This document shows positions 17,328 to 25,048 of a stretch of DNA of 43,878 nucleotides, piece by piece (positions within the stretch are counted from its first letter, which is position 1; each line of letters opens with the position of its first letter). This stretch comes from JAGOEX01 sp964630905 (lineage in GTDB: Bacteria > UBP6 > UBA1177). The stretch is taken from contig CAZVWR010000024.1 in assembly GCA_964630905.1 (NCBI GenBank), forward strand, positions 1-43,878. The letters run 5' to 3'. The position numbers and the translations under genes were made by a program. The notes under the pieces were generated by a model. It did not search any database. It saw nothing but the letters and a program-made list of their open reading frames with translations, and had not been told where the DNA came from.

Positions 17328-20300
17328 TTGAAAAGAGCACTGATCCTTTTCCAATTCATTTTCGCGGTACTCATTGTTAATGCGGCAGATTCTGTTGCAG
17401 TATTTCCTGTGGGAGCACAGAACAGGGGTGAATGGACGGTTGCAAAAGATGTTGACCGATTTCTCATAGAAAATTTTAATAAAATCTCGGGAGTGGAACC
17501 TGTCAGTTTTAAAGAACTGCTTTCAACAAACGACAGAAAATCGCTGAATAAATGCCGTGAAGATCTGAAATGTCAGCAGGATATCTCAAAAAAAATATCA
17601 AAAAAGGTCGATTTCTTTCTTTTCACAAGATTAAAAATCGGAAGTGAAATCACCGTCAACACATACCTCTTTGACAGAAAACATAACCGACTCGAATCTG
17701 CAAAGATCGATCTTGATGAATTTGCTGAAGCTGACACTATCGCAGATGAAATAATAACCTACTGGAACCGTTTTTTCAAAAAACACGCATCGTCTTTAGA
17801 TTCAGAGTTCAGCTATGAAAAAACTGAGAAAAAACCTGAAAAGAAAAAAGCAGAAAAGAAGACCAGCTATGAAGAAGAGGAAGATTATGAAGAAGAGGAT
17901 TCAACATCCAGACCATCCAGATCACAGGTCTCCTCAGTTGAAAGTCTGATAATGTCGGGATTTACAAGTTATGCAGAAGGAAATCTCAAGGAAGCGGAAT
18001 CCTATTTTGAAAAAGCATCATCGCGTGATGTTGTTGCCAAGAAACTTCTAAATAATGTTCAGGATGTTATAAAGTTTACAGCCAGAGGCAATGCCGCCAT
18101 CAAAGCCAAGAATCACGAAGAGGCCGTTTTGATGATTTCAAAAGCGGAAAAAGCCAATGAAGAGATAACTGGACTCGGTGTTAAATACCGTGCATATTCA
18201 AAGGACAGCAGTGTTGAAAGGGTAACTTATCTTGAACCTACTTCCAAAGATATCCAGATCGTTGATACTATACACAAGAAATATTCAAAACTGACCGAAA
18301 AATCAAGAAAGGACAAAGCAGCAAAACTTGCAGAGATAGATAAATGGCTCAACGGCAGAATCCTTGAAAGAGAAAACAAACTCAAACAGTTTGAATTTGA
18401 TTCTAAAAATGCCGCCGAACTGGAAAAGAAGGAATATGCTGAGCTCACCAAAAGAATTAAAGACCTGAAGTATCAGTGGGAAAAGGACGACAGTGAAATC
18501 GAACAGAAAATAGTTGCACTGGAAAACAAACTCACCCTTTTCGAACAGAAGGAAAAAGGTGTTGTAAAAGTTTCATCAGAAGGAGATGAAAAAGCCCGCA
18601 CAGAGGAACTGGCGGCGGTTGATAAAAAATACACTGAACTCCTTAAGAAGATGAGAACAGAGAAAGAACAGTTTGACAGCAAACAGAAAGAAGAGCTCGA
18701 AAAAGGATCGAAAGCTACCGAGGCCGCGGTTGTCAAGCTTGAGGAAAAGAAAAAAGTGAATGAGGCAAAAATTGTCGAGATAGATAAGAAGATCGCTGCT
18801 GAAATGGATAAATTTGATGCTGAAGAAAGAAAATATTCAGGCGGCAATGAAGAAGTTAAAATGAAAAATGAAGATGAAGACAGAAAGTTTAAAGTTGAGG
18901 TTGAAAAGGAATATCAGGTTAAATTCGACGAACTTAACAAGAAGCTTCAGGATTTTGATCAGCAGGAATCTGAGAAAAGAAAAGATCTTGAAAAATATGA
19001 CAAAGCTATCGAAGAATACATGACAAAAAATGTTGAGTTGATGTCAAAGTTCCAGGAAGAGCTTGAAAAGGAAAGAGCCACCGTCGATGCTGAATATAAA
19101 ACAAAAAAAGAAAGTGCTGCCTCTGAAGCTGAAAAGAAATACACTGAGGATCTTGCCAAACTTACAGCTGAAAAGACCGATCTTGAAGCAAAGATAACTG
19201 AAAAGGAGACCCCGCAGTTGAAAAAACAGCTCGCTGCAGTTGAAAAGAAGATCTCAGCACATGAAAGCGGCAAAGAGACTTTTATTGCTGATCAGGTAAT
19301 GAAAGTGGACATGGAATATGAAGCGAAAACCATGGAGATAGATACAAAGCTTGCCAAAAAGAATGATGAACTTCAGAAAGACAACAACAAGTTCAGAGCT
19401 GCAAAACTTGCAGAAAAGAAGAAAGCTGAAGGTGATTTCGGCGGTTTTCAGAAAAGAAAAGATATGTTCAAAAAGAGCATAGATGATCAGATAGCGCTTG
19501 CCCAGAGAGAAAGAGACCGTAAAATTGAAGACCGTCAGAAAGACAGAACAAAACTTTCAGGTTCATGGGATTCAGACAAACAGAAAAGACAGGCCGACCT
19601 GGACAGAAGGCTTAAAATTGACAGAGATGCAAAAGAAAGACTGGTTAAGGAAAATGAGAAAATAACCGCTGACATTGCCGCAGTAAACATAAAATGGGAA
19701 AATACAAGTCAGGACATTAGAGCTAAACAGCAGGCAGCTTTTGAGAAATTTGATGTTCAGTGGAAAGAAAAATATGAGAAAACTGAGAATGAATATAAGG
19801 AAAAGAAAGAAGCTGTTGATGTGAAATATGCACAGAAACAGGTTTCTGAAAAGGAAGCCCAGAAACAGCAGAAAATAAAATGGGAAGAGGAGATCCAGTC
19901 TCTTAACCAGGAAAAGCAGAGAAGAAAGGATGAAAGGGCAAAAATACTTGATAATGAAAAAATCAACTGGGATGCGAAGAAAAAGCAGTGGACCGAAGAG
20001 GAGAAGCAGCGCAAGATTGATAAGGAACAGTTCGTTAAGGATATGAAAAAACTGAATGATGACGACAGAAAGGAAGCTTCGTTGAGAAGAAAAGATGCCG
20101 ATGGAAAATTTGAAGAAAGCACAAAAGACATCTATCAGAAGGAAATTGATGAGATAAGTGAAAAATTCAAAGAAGAGTACAAAACAACAAGAACCAGAGA
20201 GATTACCGGTGTGAGAGCTCAGTCAGATATTGCTTCCTTGAAAGCTGAAGCACTTGCCAAAAACGGTCTTGTAAAACTTGATGAAAAGGATCTTCTGGGT

Positions 20301-20531
20301 GCAAGAAGAGCTTTTGCTGAAGCACTTTTCCTTGATAAGAACAATCAGATTGCCCTTGACGGAATGAAATCGATCAACATCTCAGCAAAATCGATGTACT
20401 GGGAAGCTTATGGAATTAGAGAATCTAATAAAGAGAAGGCAAAAGAAATATTCACTCTTCTGATTAAAACCCTCATGCCGGCAAACGAGTATTTCGTAAA
20501 ATCAAGAATCGCTCTGGAAGATCTTAACTGA
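17328..20531 (+). CDS. Giant exported coiled-coil protein with terminal TPR-like repeats
   Basis: Not recognised as a named family. It has 1067 residues. A cleavable signal peptide ends near residue 19 (LIVNAADS). Residues 20-155 form a compact domain (VAVFPVGAQNRGEW at its start) that resembles the TolB-N/CsgG-like alpha/beta fold seen in periplasmic proteins; this is a weak match by eye. A Lys/Glu-rich linker (160-200) leads to TPR-like helices (about 205-290). Residues about 310-950 are almost uninterrupted coiled coil rich in Glu, Lys, Gln and Asp. Further TPR-like helices (about 960-1067) close the protein. The start is TTG at 17328, five nt behind GGAGG. It would be a periplasmic rod or scaffold. 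It is monocistronic and overlaps the convergent gene by 8 nt. Confidence 0.8.
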   Translation: MKRALILFQFIFAVLIVNAADSVAVFPVGAQNRGEWTVAKDVDRFLIENFNKISGVEPVSFKELLSTNDRKSLNKCREDLKCQQDISKKISKKVDFFLFTRLKIGSEITVNTYLFDRKHNRLESAKIDLDEFAEADTIADEIITYWNRFFKKHASSLDSEFSYEKTEKKPEKKKAEKKTSYEEEEDYEEEDSTSRPSRSQVSSVESLIMSGFTSYAEGNLKEAESYFEKASSRDVVAKKLLNNVQDVIKFTARGNAAIKAKNHEEAVLMISKAEKANEEITGLGVKYRAYSKDSSVERVTYLEPTSKDIQIVDTIHKKYSKLTEKSRKDKAAKLAEIDKWLNGRILERENKLKQFEFDSKNAAELEKKEYAELTKRIKDLKYQWEKDDSEIEQKIVALENKLTLFEQKEKGVVKVSSEGDEKARTEELAAVDKKYTELLKKMRTEKEQFDSKQKEELEKGSKATEAAVVKLEEKKKVNEAKIVEIDKKIAAEMDKFDAEERKYSGGNEEVKMKNEDEDRKFKVEVEKEYQVKFDELNKKLQDFDQQESEKRKDLEKYDKAIEEYMTKNVELMSKFQEELEKERATVDAEYKTKKESAASEAEKKYTEDLAKLTAEKTDLEAKITEKETPQLKKQLAAVEKKISAHESGKETFIADQVMKVDMEYEAKTMEIDTKLAKKNDELQKDNNKFRAAKLAEKKKAEGDFGGFQKRKDMFKKSIDDQIALAQRERDRKIEDRQKDRTKLSGSWDSDKQKRQADLDRRLKIDRDAKERLVKENEKITADIAAVNIKWENTSQDIRAKQQAAFEKFDVQWKEKYEKTENEYKEKKEAVDVKYAQKQVSEKEAQKQQKIKWEEEIQSLNQEKQRRKDERAKILDNEKINWDAKKKQWTEEEKQRKIDKEQFVKDMKKLNDDDRKEASLRRKDADGKFEESTKDIYQKEIDEISEKFKEEYKTTRTREITGVRAQSDIASLKAEALAKNGLVKLDEKDLLGARRAFAEALFLDKNNQIALDGMKSINISAKSMYWEAYGIRESNKEKAKEIFTLLIKTLMPANEYFVKSRIALEDLN

Positions 20532-21564
20532 TACTTTTATCTGTCCTGTTCTTTTCAACTTCCGCAAAATTCATTGTCGCATGTACTACAAATAACGGAA
20601 AACAGAAAGCAAGGATTATGTTGTTCGCAAGTGGTATCATTGATATAAGCGTAGGCAGGGATCCTATGCGGAGGGTAGTCATGAGATTCTGTCTCACCCA
20701 CAGAGTCTTTGTTTTAAGGTCCCAGCTTCTTCTTGATGCCGGAAAATCGATCAGCATTAAAGAGTTTATGACAATATAGAATGTGATCGCAGTTATCTGT
20801 CCTATTACAGGCACAAAATTCACAAAAAACGCAAACACTGTGCACACAATAGCCATTCCTGAAATTTTCAATGCCTGAAGAACATCTTCGATTATTATAT
20901 CGAGTGAAAAATCGGTTGCGTCTTCGGGTTTGCCGAAATAAATGTCCTCAGCGAGTACTGAAATAAATGAATAGAGCGGAGATGTGATCGTGTATGAAAA
21001 AATGAATGAAATATAGAAAACAACCATTGCCGCAACAGCTTTGAAGACCATGCGTGTGATAAGCCATCCGAAGTAATAAAGATAGTCGAAAAAACCTTCT
21101 GTCAAAGGGTCTTTGTCAAAGAAAGGAGCTGTCAATGAATCGATCCATGAGGAGATAAAATGATATGAGAAAATAGTAATAAGAACCATGGATAGAACAA
21201 CGGTCAGGGATGCTACAGTAAGCTTGCTGTTTGAAAATATCGCCTTTGCCGCGGTCTTGAGACTTGTTCCGCCTTTGAGTGTTTCATCAATCTTCTTTTT
21301 TGTGACTTCAACGGCTTTTGATACTTTTTCCTTAACAATATCAACTTTTTCAGCGACCTGTTCCTGTTTTGTAAGCTCAACCTTCTCTTTTACTGCTTCG
21401 GTTTGAGTTTGCGGCTTAGGTTGAGGAGCATCAGGCCGCTGATTTTTCTCCTTTGCTATTGAAAGTTTGGGTCTGGGTCTGTTTAATATGCTCTCTTCCT
21501 GTACTTCTTCTGTGTTTTCAGCGCTGTTTTCAGAAATTTCTTTTGATTTCGATTCTTCGTTCAT
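20524..21564 (-). CDS. EI24/CysZ-like membrane protein with long cytoplasmic N-terminus
   Basis: An inner-membrane protein of 346 residues. The first 115 residues are hydrophilic, rich in Glu, Lys, Pro and Gln with heptad-like stretches (VAEKVDIVKEKVSKAVEV). Four to six membrane segments follow, with the EI24/CysZ-type core (YTITSPLYSFISVLAEDIYFG, then a PVIG-containing segment and a SLMLIDFP loop). CysZ proteins carry sulfate, while EI24-domain proteins of other bacteria have unknown roles, so no substrate is claimed. The longest frame begins at TTG 21585; the ATG at 21564 has GGAG nine nt upstream and was chosen. It overlaps tsaE by 35 nt and is the last gene of nnr-tsaE-EI24. Confidence 0.75.
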   Translation of the reverse strand: MNEESKSKEISENSAENTEEVQEESILNRPRPKLSIAKEKNQRPDAPQPKPQTQTEAVKEKVELTKQEQVAEKVDIVKEKVSKAVEVTKKKIDETLKGGTSLKTAAKAIFSNSKLTVASLTVVLSMVLITIFSYHFISSWIDSLTAPFFDKDPLTEGFFDYLYYFGWLITRMVFKAVAAMVVFYISFIFSYTITSPLYSFISVLAEDIYFGKPEDATDFSLDIIIEDVLQALKISGMAIVCTVFAFFVNFVPVIGQITAITFYIVINSLMLIDFPASRRSWDLKTKTLWVRQNLMTTLRIGSLPTLISMIPLANNIILAFCFPLFVVHATMNFAEVEKNRTDKSIS

Positions 21565-21970
21565 CTTCCAAGTCTCCAAACTCAATTTTTATTTCAATTC
21601 TTTCAGCATGGTTTTTCCAGCACTCTTTGAACATTGAGGCCCATTCAACGATAGTTATACTTCCTGTTTCTGATAAATATTCAAAAAAATCGGCAACTCT
21701 TAATTCTTCAGAGGAACATATTCTATAAAAATCCCAGTGATAGACATTTATTTTTCCGCTGTATTTTTTCATTATCACAAATGTAGGACTGCTGACACTT
21801 TTCCTTTCAACACCGAGTGCCTCGCACAAAGCTCCAGTAAAAAAGGTTTTTCCTGCACCGAGATCTCCGTCAAGAGTTATAAGCTCACCCCCGTTTATTT
21901 CAGAAGCAATTTTCTGAGCAAGTTTAACAGTTTCATATTCGTTTTTAACGGAATGATTTTCAATTTTCAT
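21530..21970 (-). CDS. tsaE: tRNA t6A37 biosynthesis ATPase TsaE
   Basis: TsaE is the ATPase partner of the TsaB-TsaD complex that makes threonylcarbamoyladenosine at position 37 of ANN-decoding tRNAs. The protein has 146 residues, the normal size. The Walker A motif GDLGAGKT is at residues 35-42, followed by the family segments SPTFVIMKKY and VYHWDFYRI, and ITIVEWASMF later. The ATG at 21970 overlaps the stop of nnr by 11 nt and has AGGA eight nt upstream. A longer frame to 22051 adds 27 residues unlike the family and is rejected. Adjacency with nnr is common in bacteria, often as a fused or overlapping pair. Confidence 0.95.
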   Translation of the reverse strand: MKIENHSVKNEYETVKLAQKIASEINGGELITLDGDLGAGKTFFTGALCEALGVERKSVSSPTFVIMKKYSGKINVYHWDFYRICSSEELRVADFFEYLSETGSITIVEWASMFKECWKNHAERIEIKIEFGDLEDERRIEIKRNF

Positions 21971-23435
21971 CTTTTTTTCCTGTAATTCCGATAAGTTCAA
22001 TAAGTTTATCAATGTCGTGGAATGTGGCGCGGTATTTTTTTTCAAGTTCAATTCCTGCGGCTCTGTGTCTTAAAACAGCTCTTTTAACTCCGTTCTCAAA
22101 ACCTGAAAAGTTAGTTTCATAAGCGATCAGGCCTGTGAGAGCATCACCGCTTCCGCCAAAAGAAAGGGCTTTCGCTCCGTGAGGGATTATCACTGTTTTT
22201 TCGACTGATCTGATAAATGTTGAATGACTTTTTGCAACAAGAATATGGTCTTTTTTAAGCTGGAATCTTTCAACAGAATCGATCCACGGTTCATCTGTAG
22301 CAGCTTTCAGAAATCTTTTCAGTTCTCCGGGATGAGGAGTGAAAACCACTTTCAGATTTTTTAGAGATTCAAGTATGTAGCTGAATTCATTCATCATATC
22401 AAACATTCCGGCATCAATGACAAGAATCCCTTTATAGTTTTTAAAAATATCATGTTTTTCAAAAGGCCATTTTGAAAGCCCGGGACCTATGGTGATCGAA
22501 CTGAACTGATCAAGCTTTTCTGGAACTTCATCAATGTCTGCAAGCATCATGCCGGGCATTACCCCTGCAATTTTCTCATGAATGTCTTTTCTGAAAGCAG
22601 CAGTGACGAGCCCTCCGCCTGAAACCATGAAAGATCTTGCGGCAATTATTGTCGCACCAAGCTTATCAATATCTCCACCGATGATCAGAAGATGACCGTT
22701 TTTGTTTTTGAAACTGTCTATGGGAATATCAACCGGTTTCGGAACAACATTTTCTTCAACGAAATAAGCATATTGAGCATTGTCATCGTCAATTGCTGAA
22801 ATTTTTCCAAGCACTATTTTGCCTGAAAATGACGGTCCTTTAGAAGCAAAAAGACCTGTTTTGTAAATTCCCATCGTGACAGTAAGATCTGCAACAACAG
22901 CAACACCCGTAATAATTCCGGTATCGCTGTTAAGCCCTGTAGGAATGTCAACTGCCACAACAAATTTGTCTTTATATTCATTAATAAATTCAACACCTTC
23001 TCTTATTCTGCCAGTCAGATCATTTTTCAATCCCGTTCCGACCATTGCATCAATGAACAGCACTTTACCTGAAATATTATCAAGATCTGTCATCTCAACC
23101 GATTTTGGGATCATGTTCCAGTTTTGAACTGTCGGAGTGACATTTATGACACCCGTATCAAAATCGTTTTTGACATCAAAAAACGGAACAATGTACATCG
23201 GGATGTTGCAGTCGCGGTCTTTCAATATTCTCAAAAGGGCAAATCCGTCTCCGCCGTTTCCCCCTCTGCCTGCAAAAACCACGATCTTTTCAGGTTTAAA
23301 CTCGTTAATCACCCTTGAAACTTCAAGAAAAAGTGAAAAAGCGGCATTTTCCATCAGTATCAGCGAAGGGATGCCCCGCTCAACCGCCCTTTTATCAAAT
23401 TCTCTTGCATCAGCTGCTTTGCCTGCCGGAAACAT
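21960..23435 (-). CDS. nnr: Bifunctional NAD(P)H-hydrate repair enzyme (epimerase plus dehydratase)
   Basis: Repairs hydrated NADH and NADPH. The protein has 491 residues in two parts. The N-terminal YjeF_N epimerase domain (about 1-210) shows MENAAFSL, FAGRGGNGGDGFALL, DAMVGTGL and VAVDIPTGLNSDTG. The C-terminal ADP/ATP-dependent dehydratase domain (about 235-491) shows GHLLIIGGD, SGGGLVTAAF, SITIGPGLS, VFTPHPGELKRF and FGGSGDALTG. The last motif is usually GTGD; the catalytic Asp is kept. The frame starts at GTG 23441, but the ATG at 23435 sits at normal distance behind GAGG. It is the first gene of the nnr-tsaE-EI24 operon. Confidence 0.93.
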   Translation of the reverse strand: MFPAGKAADAREFDKRAVERGIPSLILMENAAFSLFLEVSRVINEFKPEKIVVFAGRGGNGGDGFALLRILKDRDCNIPMYIVPFFDVKNDFDTGVINVTPTVQNWNMIPKSVEMTDLDNISGKVLFIDAMVGTGLKNDLTGRIREGVEFINEYKDKFVVAVDIPTGLNSDTGIITGVAVVADLTVTMGIYKTGLFASKGPSFSGKIVLGKISAIDDDNAQYAYFVEENVVPKPVDIPIDSFKNKNGHLLIIGGDIDKLGATIIAARSFMVSGGGLVTAAFRKDIHEKIAGVMPGMMLADIDEVPEKLDQFSSITIGPGLSKWPFEKHDIFKNYKGILVIDAGMFDMMNEFSYILESLKNLKVVFTPHPGELKRFLKAATDEPWIDSVERFQLKKDHILVAKSHSTFIRSVEKTVIIPHGAKALSFGGSGDALTGLIAYETNFSGFENGVKRAVLRHRAAGIELEKKYRATFHDIDKLIELIGITGKKDEN

Positions 23436-23458
23436 AACCACCTCAAAAAAAATCTTTG

Positions 23459-23489
23459 AATATAATCACATACCCTGGAAATTTGTCAA
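23459..23489 (-). promoter_or_regulatory. Possible promoter of the nnr operon
   Basis: On the minus strand TTGACA (23489-23484) is followed after 19 nt by TATATT (23464-23459), in the 65-bp gap before nnr. The spacer is long for sigma-70, though an 18-nt alternative (TTATAT) exists, so confidence is low. Confidence 0.35.
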
Positions 23490-23500
23490 TAAAAGAGGAT

Positions 23501-24382
23501 TTATTTAAAGATATGATTTCTCATGATTTCAGGACTGAATGCAGTTGTAAGATGTCCTCTTTCAATTATGTTGACGGGGTGGTTTTCGTAACATCCAAGA
23601 TGTTTTTCAAGCCGTATGAACTGGTCATGTTTTCCAAGTAAAGGAAATATGTTGTTTTTTGTGTTGCCCATGAACTGCTTATCAAAATTGAGGATCTTTT
23701 TCATTTTTTCAGGATTATCTTTCACAAGGTCACTTGCAAGTTCATAAAACCCTGAATCAAGAAATGATTTTTCCATTGATGAGCCGGCAAGCATAGGAAT
23801 ATATGTGTCCGCCGAATCAAAAAAAGCACGGTGAAGATTTGTGACAAAGCCGCCGAAACTTATCCCTGAAACGATGACCGGTTTCTTTGAATTTGCCTTA
23901 ATCTGAATTACAAGTTCTTCGACAAGTTTTGCCATTACAGCAAAAGAAGCAGTAAAATTAATAAGTTCAGTCAATTTCTGCTGATAAACTTTTACCGGAA
24001 TATTATGCATCGGTGAACAGAGTGCGATCAGATTTGCTTCAACCGGATTGTCGGTATTGATGAATATCTTAAAAAAAGTATTCCTTGCGAATCTCCTGAT
24101 CTTAAACGGTCTTTCACTGTTTCCGTGGTGATAGATTATTGTAGGAAAATCGTTCCCGAGCCACTGCTGCACCTTGAAAGCGGGGTTCATTAAACCTGCG
24201 GGGGTTTGAGCTTCAACTTGATATATTCCGACTCCATCCATTTTTGGAACTTTCAATGAGATCAATGGCATAAGCTCTGCAAATGACGGACTTTCAATGC
24301 TTTTGCTGAATATTCGCCGTTTTCCTGCGACCGCTTTCATCATTTTAACTATAAAATTGTCAAGAAATGAGTGAATGTTCAT
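23501..24382 (-). CDS. Alpha/beta hydrolase fold protein
   Basis: A cytoplasmic alpha/beta hydrolase of 293 residues with no signal peptide. The oxyanion/early-loop motif IIYHHGNSE is at about 82-90. The nucleophile elbow SGISFGG gives Ser175, and the likely acid and base are Asp253 (LLGKHDQF) and His277 (IERGHLTT), so the catalytic triad is complete. The substrate is unknown. Its ATG directly abuts the stop codon of the TudS/DUF523 gene, with an AGAGG site, so the two are translated together. It is the last gene of the DUF2892-DUF523-hydrolase operon. Confidence 0.85.
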   Translation of the reverse strand: MNIHSFLDNFIVKMMKAVAGKRRIFSKSIESPSFAELMPLISLKVPKMDGVGIYQVEAQTPAGLMNPAFKVQQWLGNDFPTIIYHHGNSERPFKIRRFARNTFFKIFINTDNPVEANLIALCSPMHNIPVKVYQQKLTELINFTASFAVMAKLVEELVIQIKANSKKPVIVSGISFGGFVTNLHRAFFDSADTYIPMLAGSSMEKSFLDSGFYELASDLVKDNPEKMKKILNFDKQFMGNTKNNIFPLLGKHDQFIRLEKHLGCYENHPVNIIERGHLTTAFSPEIMRNHIFK

Positions 24383-24754
24383 TTAAAGTTCCTCTTCAGT
24401 TTTGACGATTATGCCGTTTTTCTTTAAAAGTTTTGCAGTTATTCCGTCAATTTTGCCGCATGACGGTGATCTTGATTTGAGTATTGCTTCACGGCAGTCA
24501 TAAAGTTTTGCAATTTCAAGAGCAATTTGTGCCCCTTTGTTAAATTCAGCCGTAACATCCACACCGTTTTTTGATACTACTTTTTCACCAATTATTTCTG
24601 CCGGAACTCTCGGAGTTGTAAGCCCGCCGAGCTGTTCAGGGCACACTGGAATCGCAAGACCTGCCCTTACCATTTCGATTATTCTGCTGTCCGGTTTTGC
24701 AGTTCCATCATATCTGCAAGGAATTCCAGCAAGGCAGGCACTGACAAGAATCAT
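24383..24754 (-). CDS. DUF523/TudS family protein (2-thiouracil desulfurase-like), short form
   Basis: A protein of 123 residues with the DUF523 signature: VSACLAGIPCRYDG at the start, VCPEQLGGLTTPRVPAE in the middle and ILKSRSPSCG near the end. Characterised members (TudS) are [4Fe-4S] enzymes that desulfurate 2-thiouracil. Cys7, Cys38 and Cys99 are the likely cluster ligands, and Cys13 is also conserved. Most members run on after SPSCG with a loop containing a YDGTFSG-like motif; here that stretch is almost absent (SPSCGKIDGITAKLL), making the protein about 15-20 residues shorter than usual. It lies 18 bp after the DUF2892 gene and 0 bp before the hydrolase gene. Activity in this short form is uncertain. 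Confidence 0.88.
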   Translation of the reverse strand: MILVSACLAGIPCRYDGTAKPDSRIIEMVRAGLAIPVCPEQLGGLTTPRVPAEIIGEKVVSKNGVDVTAEFNKGAQIALEIAKLYDCREAILKSRSPSCGKIDGITAKLLKKNGIIVKTEEEL

Positions 24755-24772
24755 GACTTCTCCAAAAAAAAA

Positions 24773-24961
24773 TCACTTTATTTTACAGGTGTTTATCCCA
24801 AAAAGCGAATAAAGCCCGCAAGTGCCGAAAATCCCTGTTAAAAGCGGAACAACTCCGATAGCTCCAAGCCAATTCTGAAAATAAATCCCTGCACCGATAA
24901 TTGCGATCCCAAGCACGATCCTGATAACCTTGTCAACACTTCCGACATTTTTCTCAAACAT
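24773..24961 (-). CDS. DUF2892 family small membrane protein
   Basis: A 62-residue inner-membrane protein matching the DUF2892 pattern: an N-terminal MFEKNVGSVDKVIRIVLG, two hydrophobic helices, and the typical ending PLLTGIFGTCGLYSLFGINTC with its two conserved cysteines. Such proteins often accompany rhodanese-like and other sulfur or redox genes, which fits the neighbouring desulfurase-like gene. The longest frame begins at TTG 24976; the ATG at 24961 lies behind GGAGAGAATC and matches the family start. It is the first gene of its operon, and an inverted repeat lies 23 bp upstream. Confidence 0.88.
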   Translation of the reverse strand: MFEKNVGSVDKVIRIVLGIAIIGAGIYFQNWLGAIGVVPLLTGIFGTCGLYSLFGINTCKIK

Positions 24962-24983
24962 GATTCTCTCCATCAATTGTTAA

Positions 24984-25011
24984 ATAACTGAATTAGTTAA
25001 TAAACAGTTAT
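24984..25011. repeat. Perfect 7-bp inverted repeat upstream of the DUF2892 operon
   Basis: ATAACTG at 24984-24990 and CAGTTAT at 25005-25011 are separated by 14 nt, giving a centre-to-centre spacing of 21 nt, two DNA turns. It lies in the operon's control region and could be the operator of a dimeric regulator, or a small hairpin in the leader. Confidence 0.45.
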
Positions 25012-25048
25012 CCTGAAAAACAAGACCCGGAAGGCTGAATTGTAGGTT

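Noticed and set aside
18227..20131. Several Ser/Phe-rich antisense frames in the coiled-coil gene
   Set aside because: They mirror the Glu/Lys-rich coding strand (antisense of GAA/AAA codons) and lack start signals.
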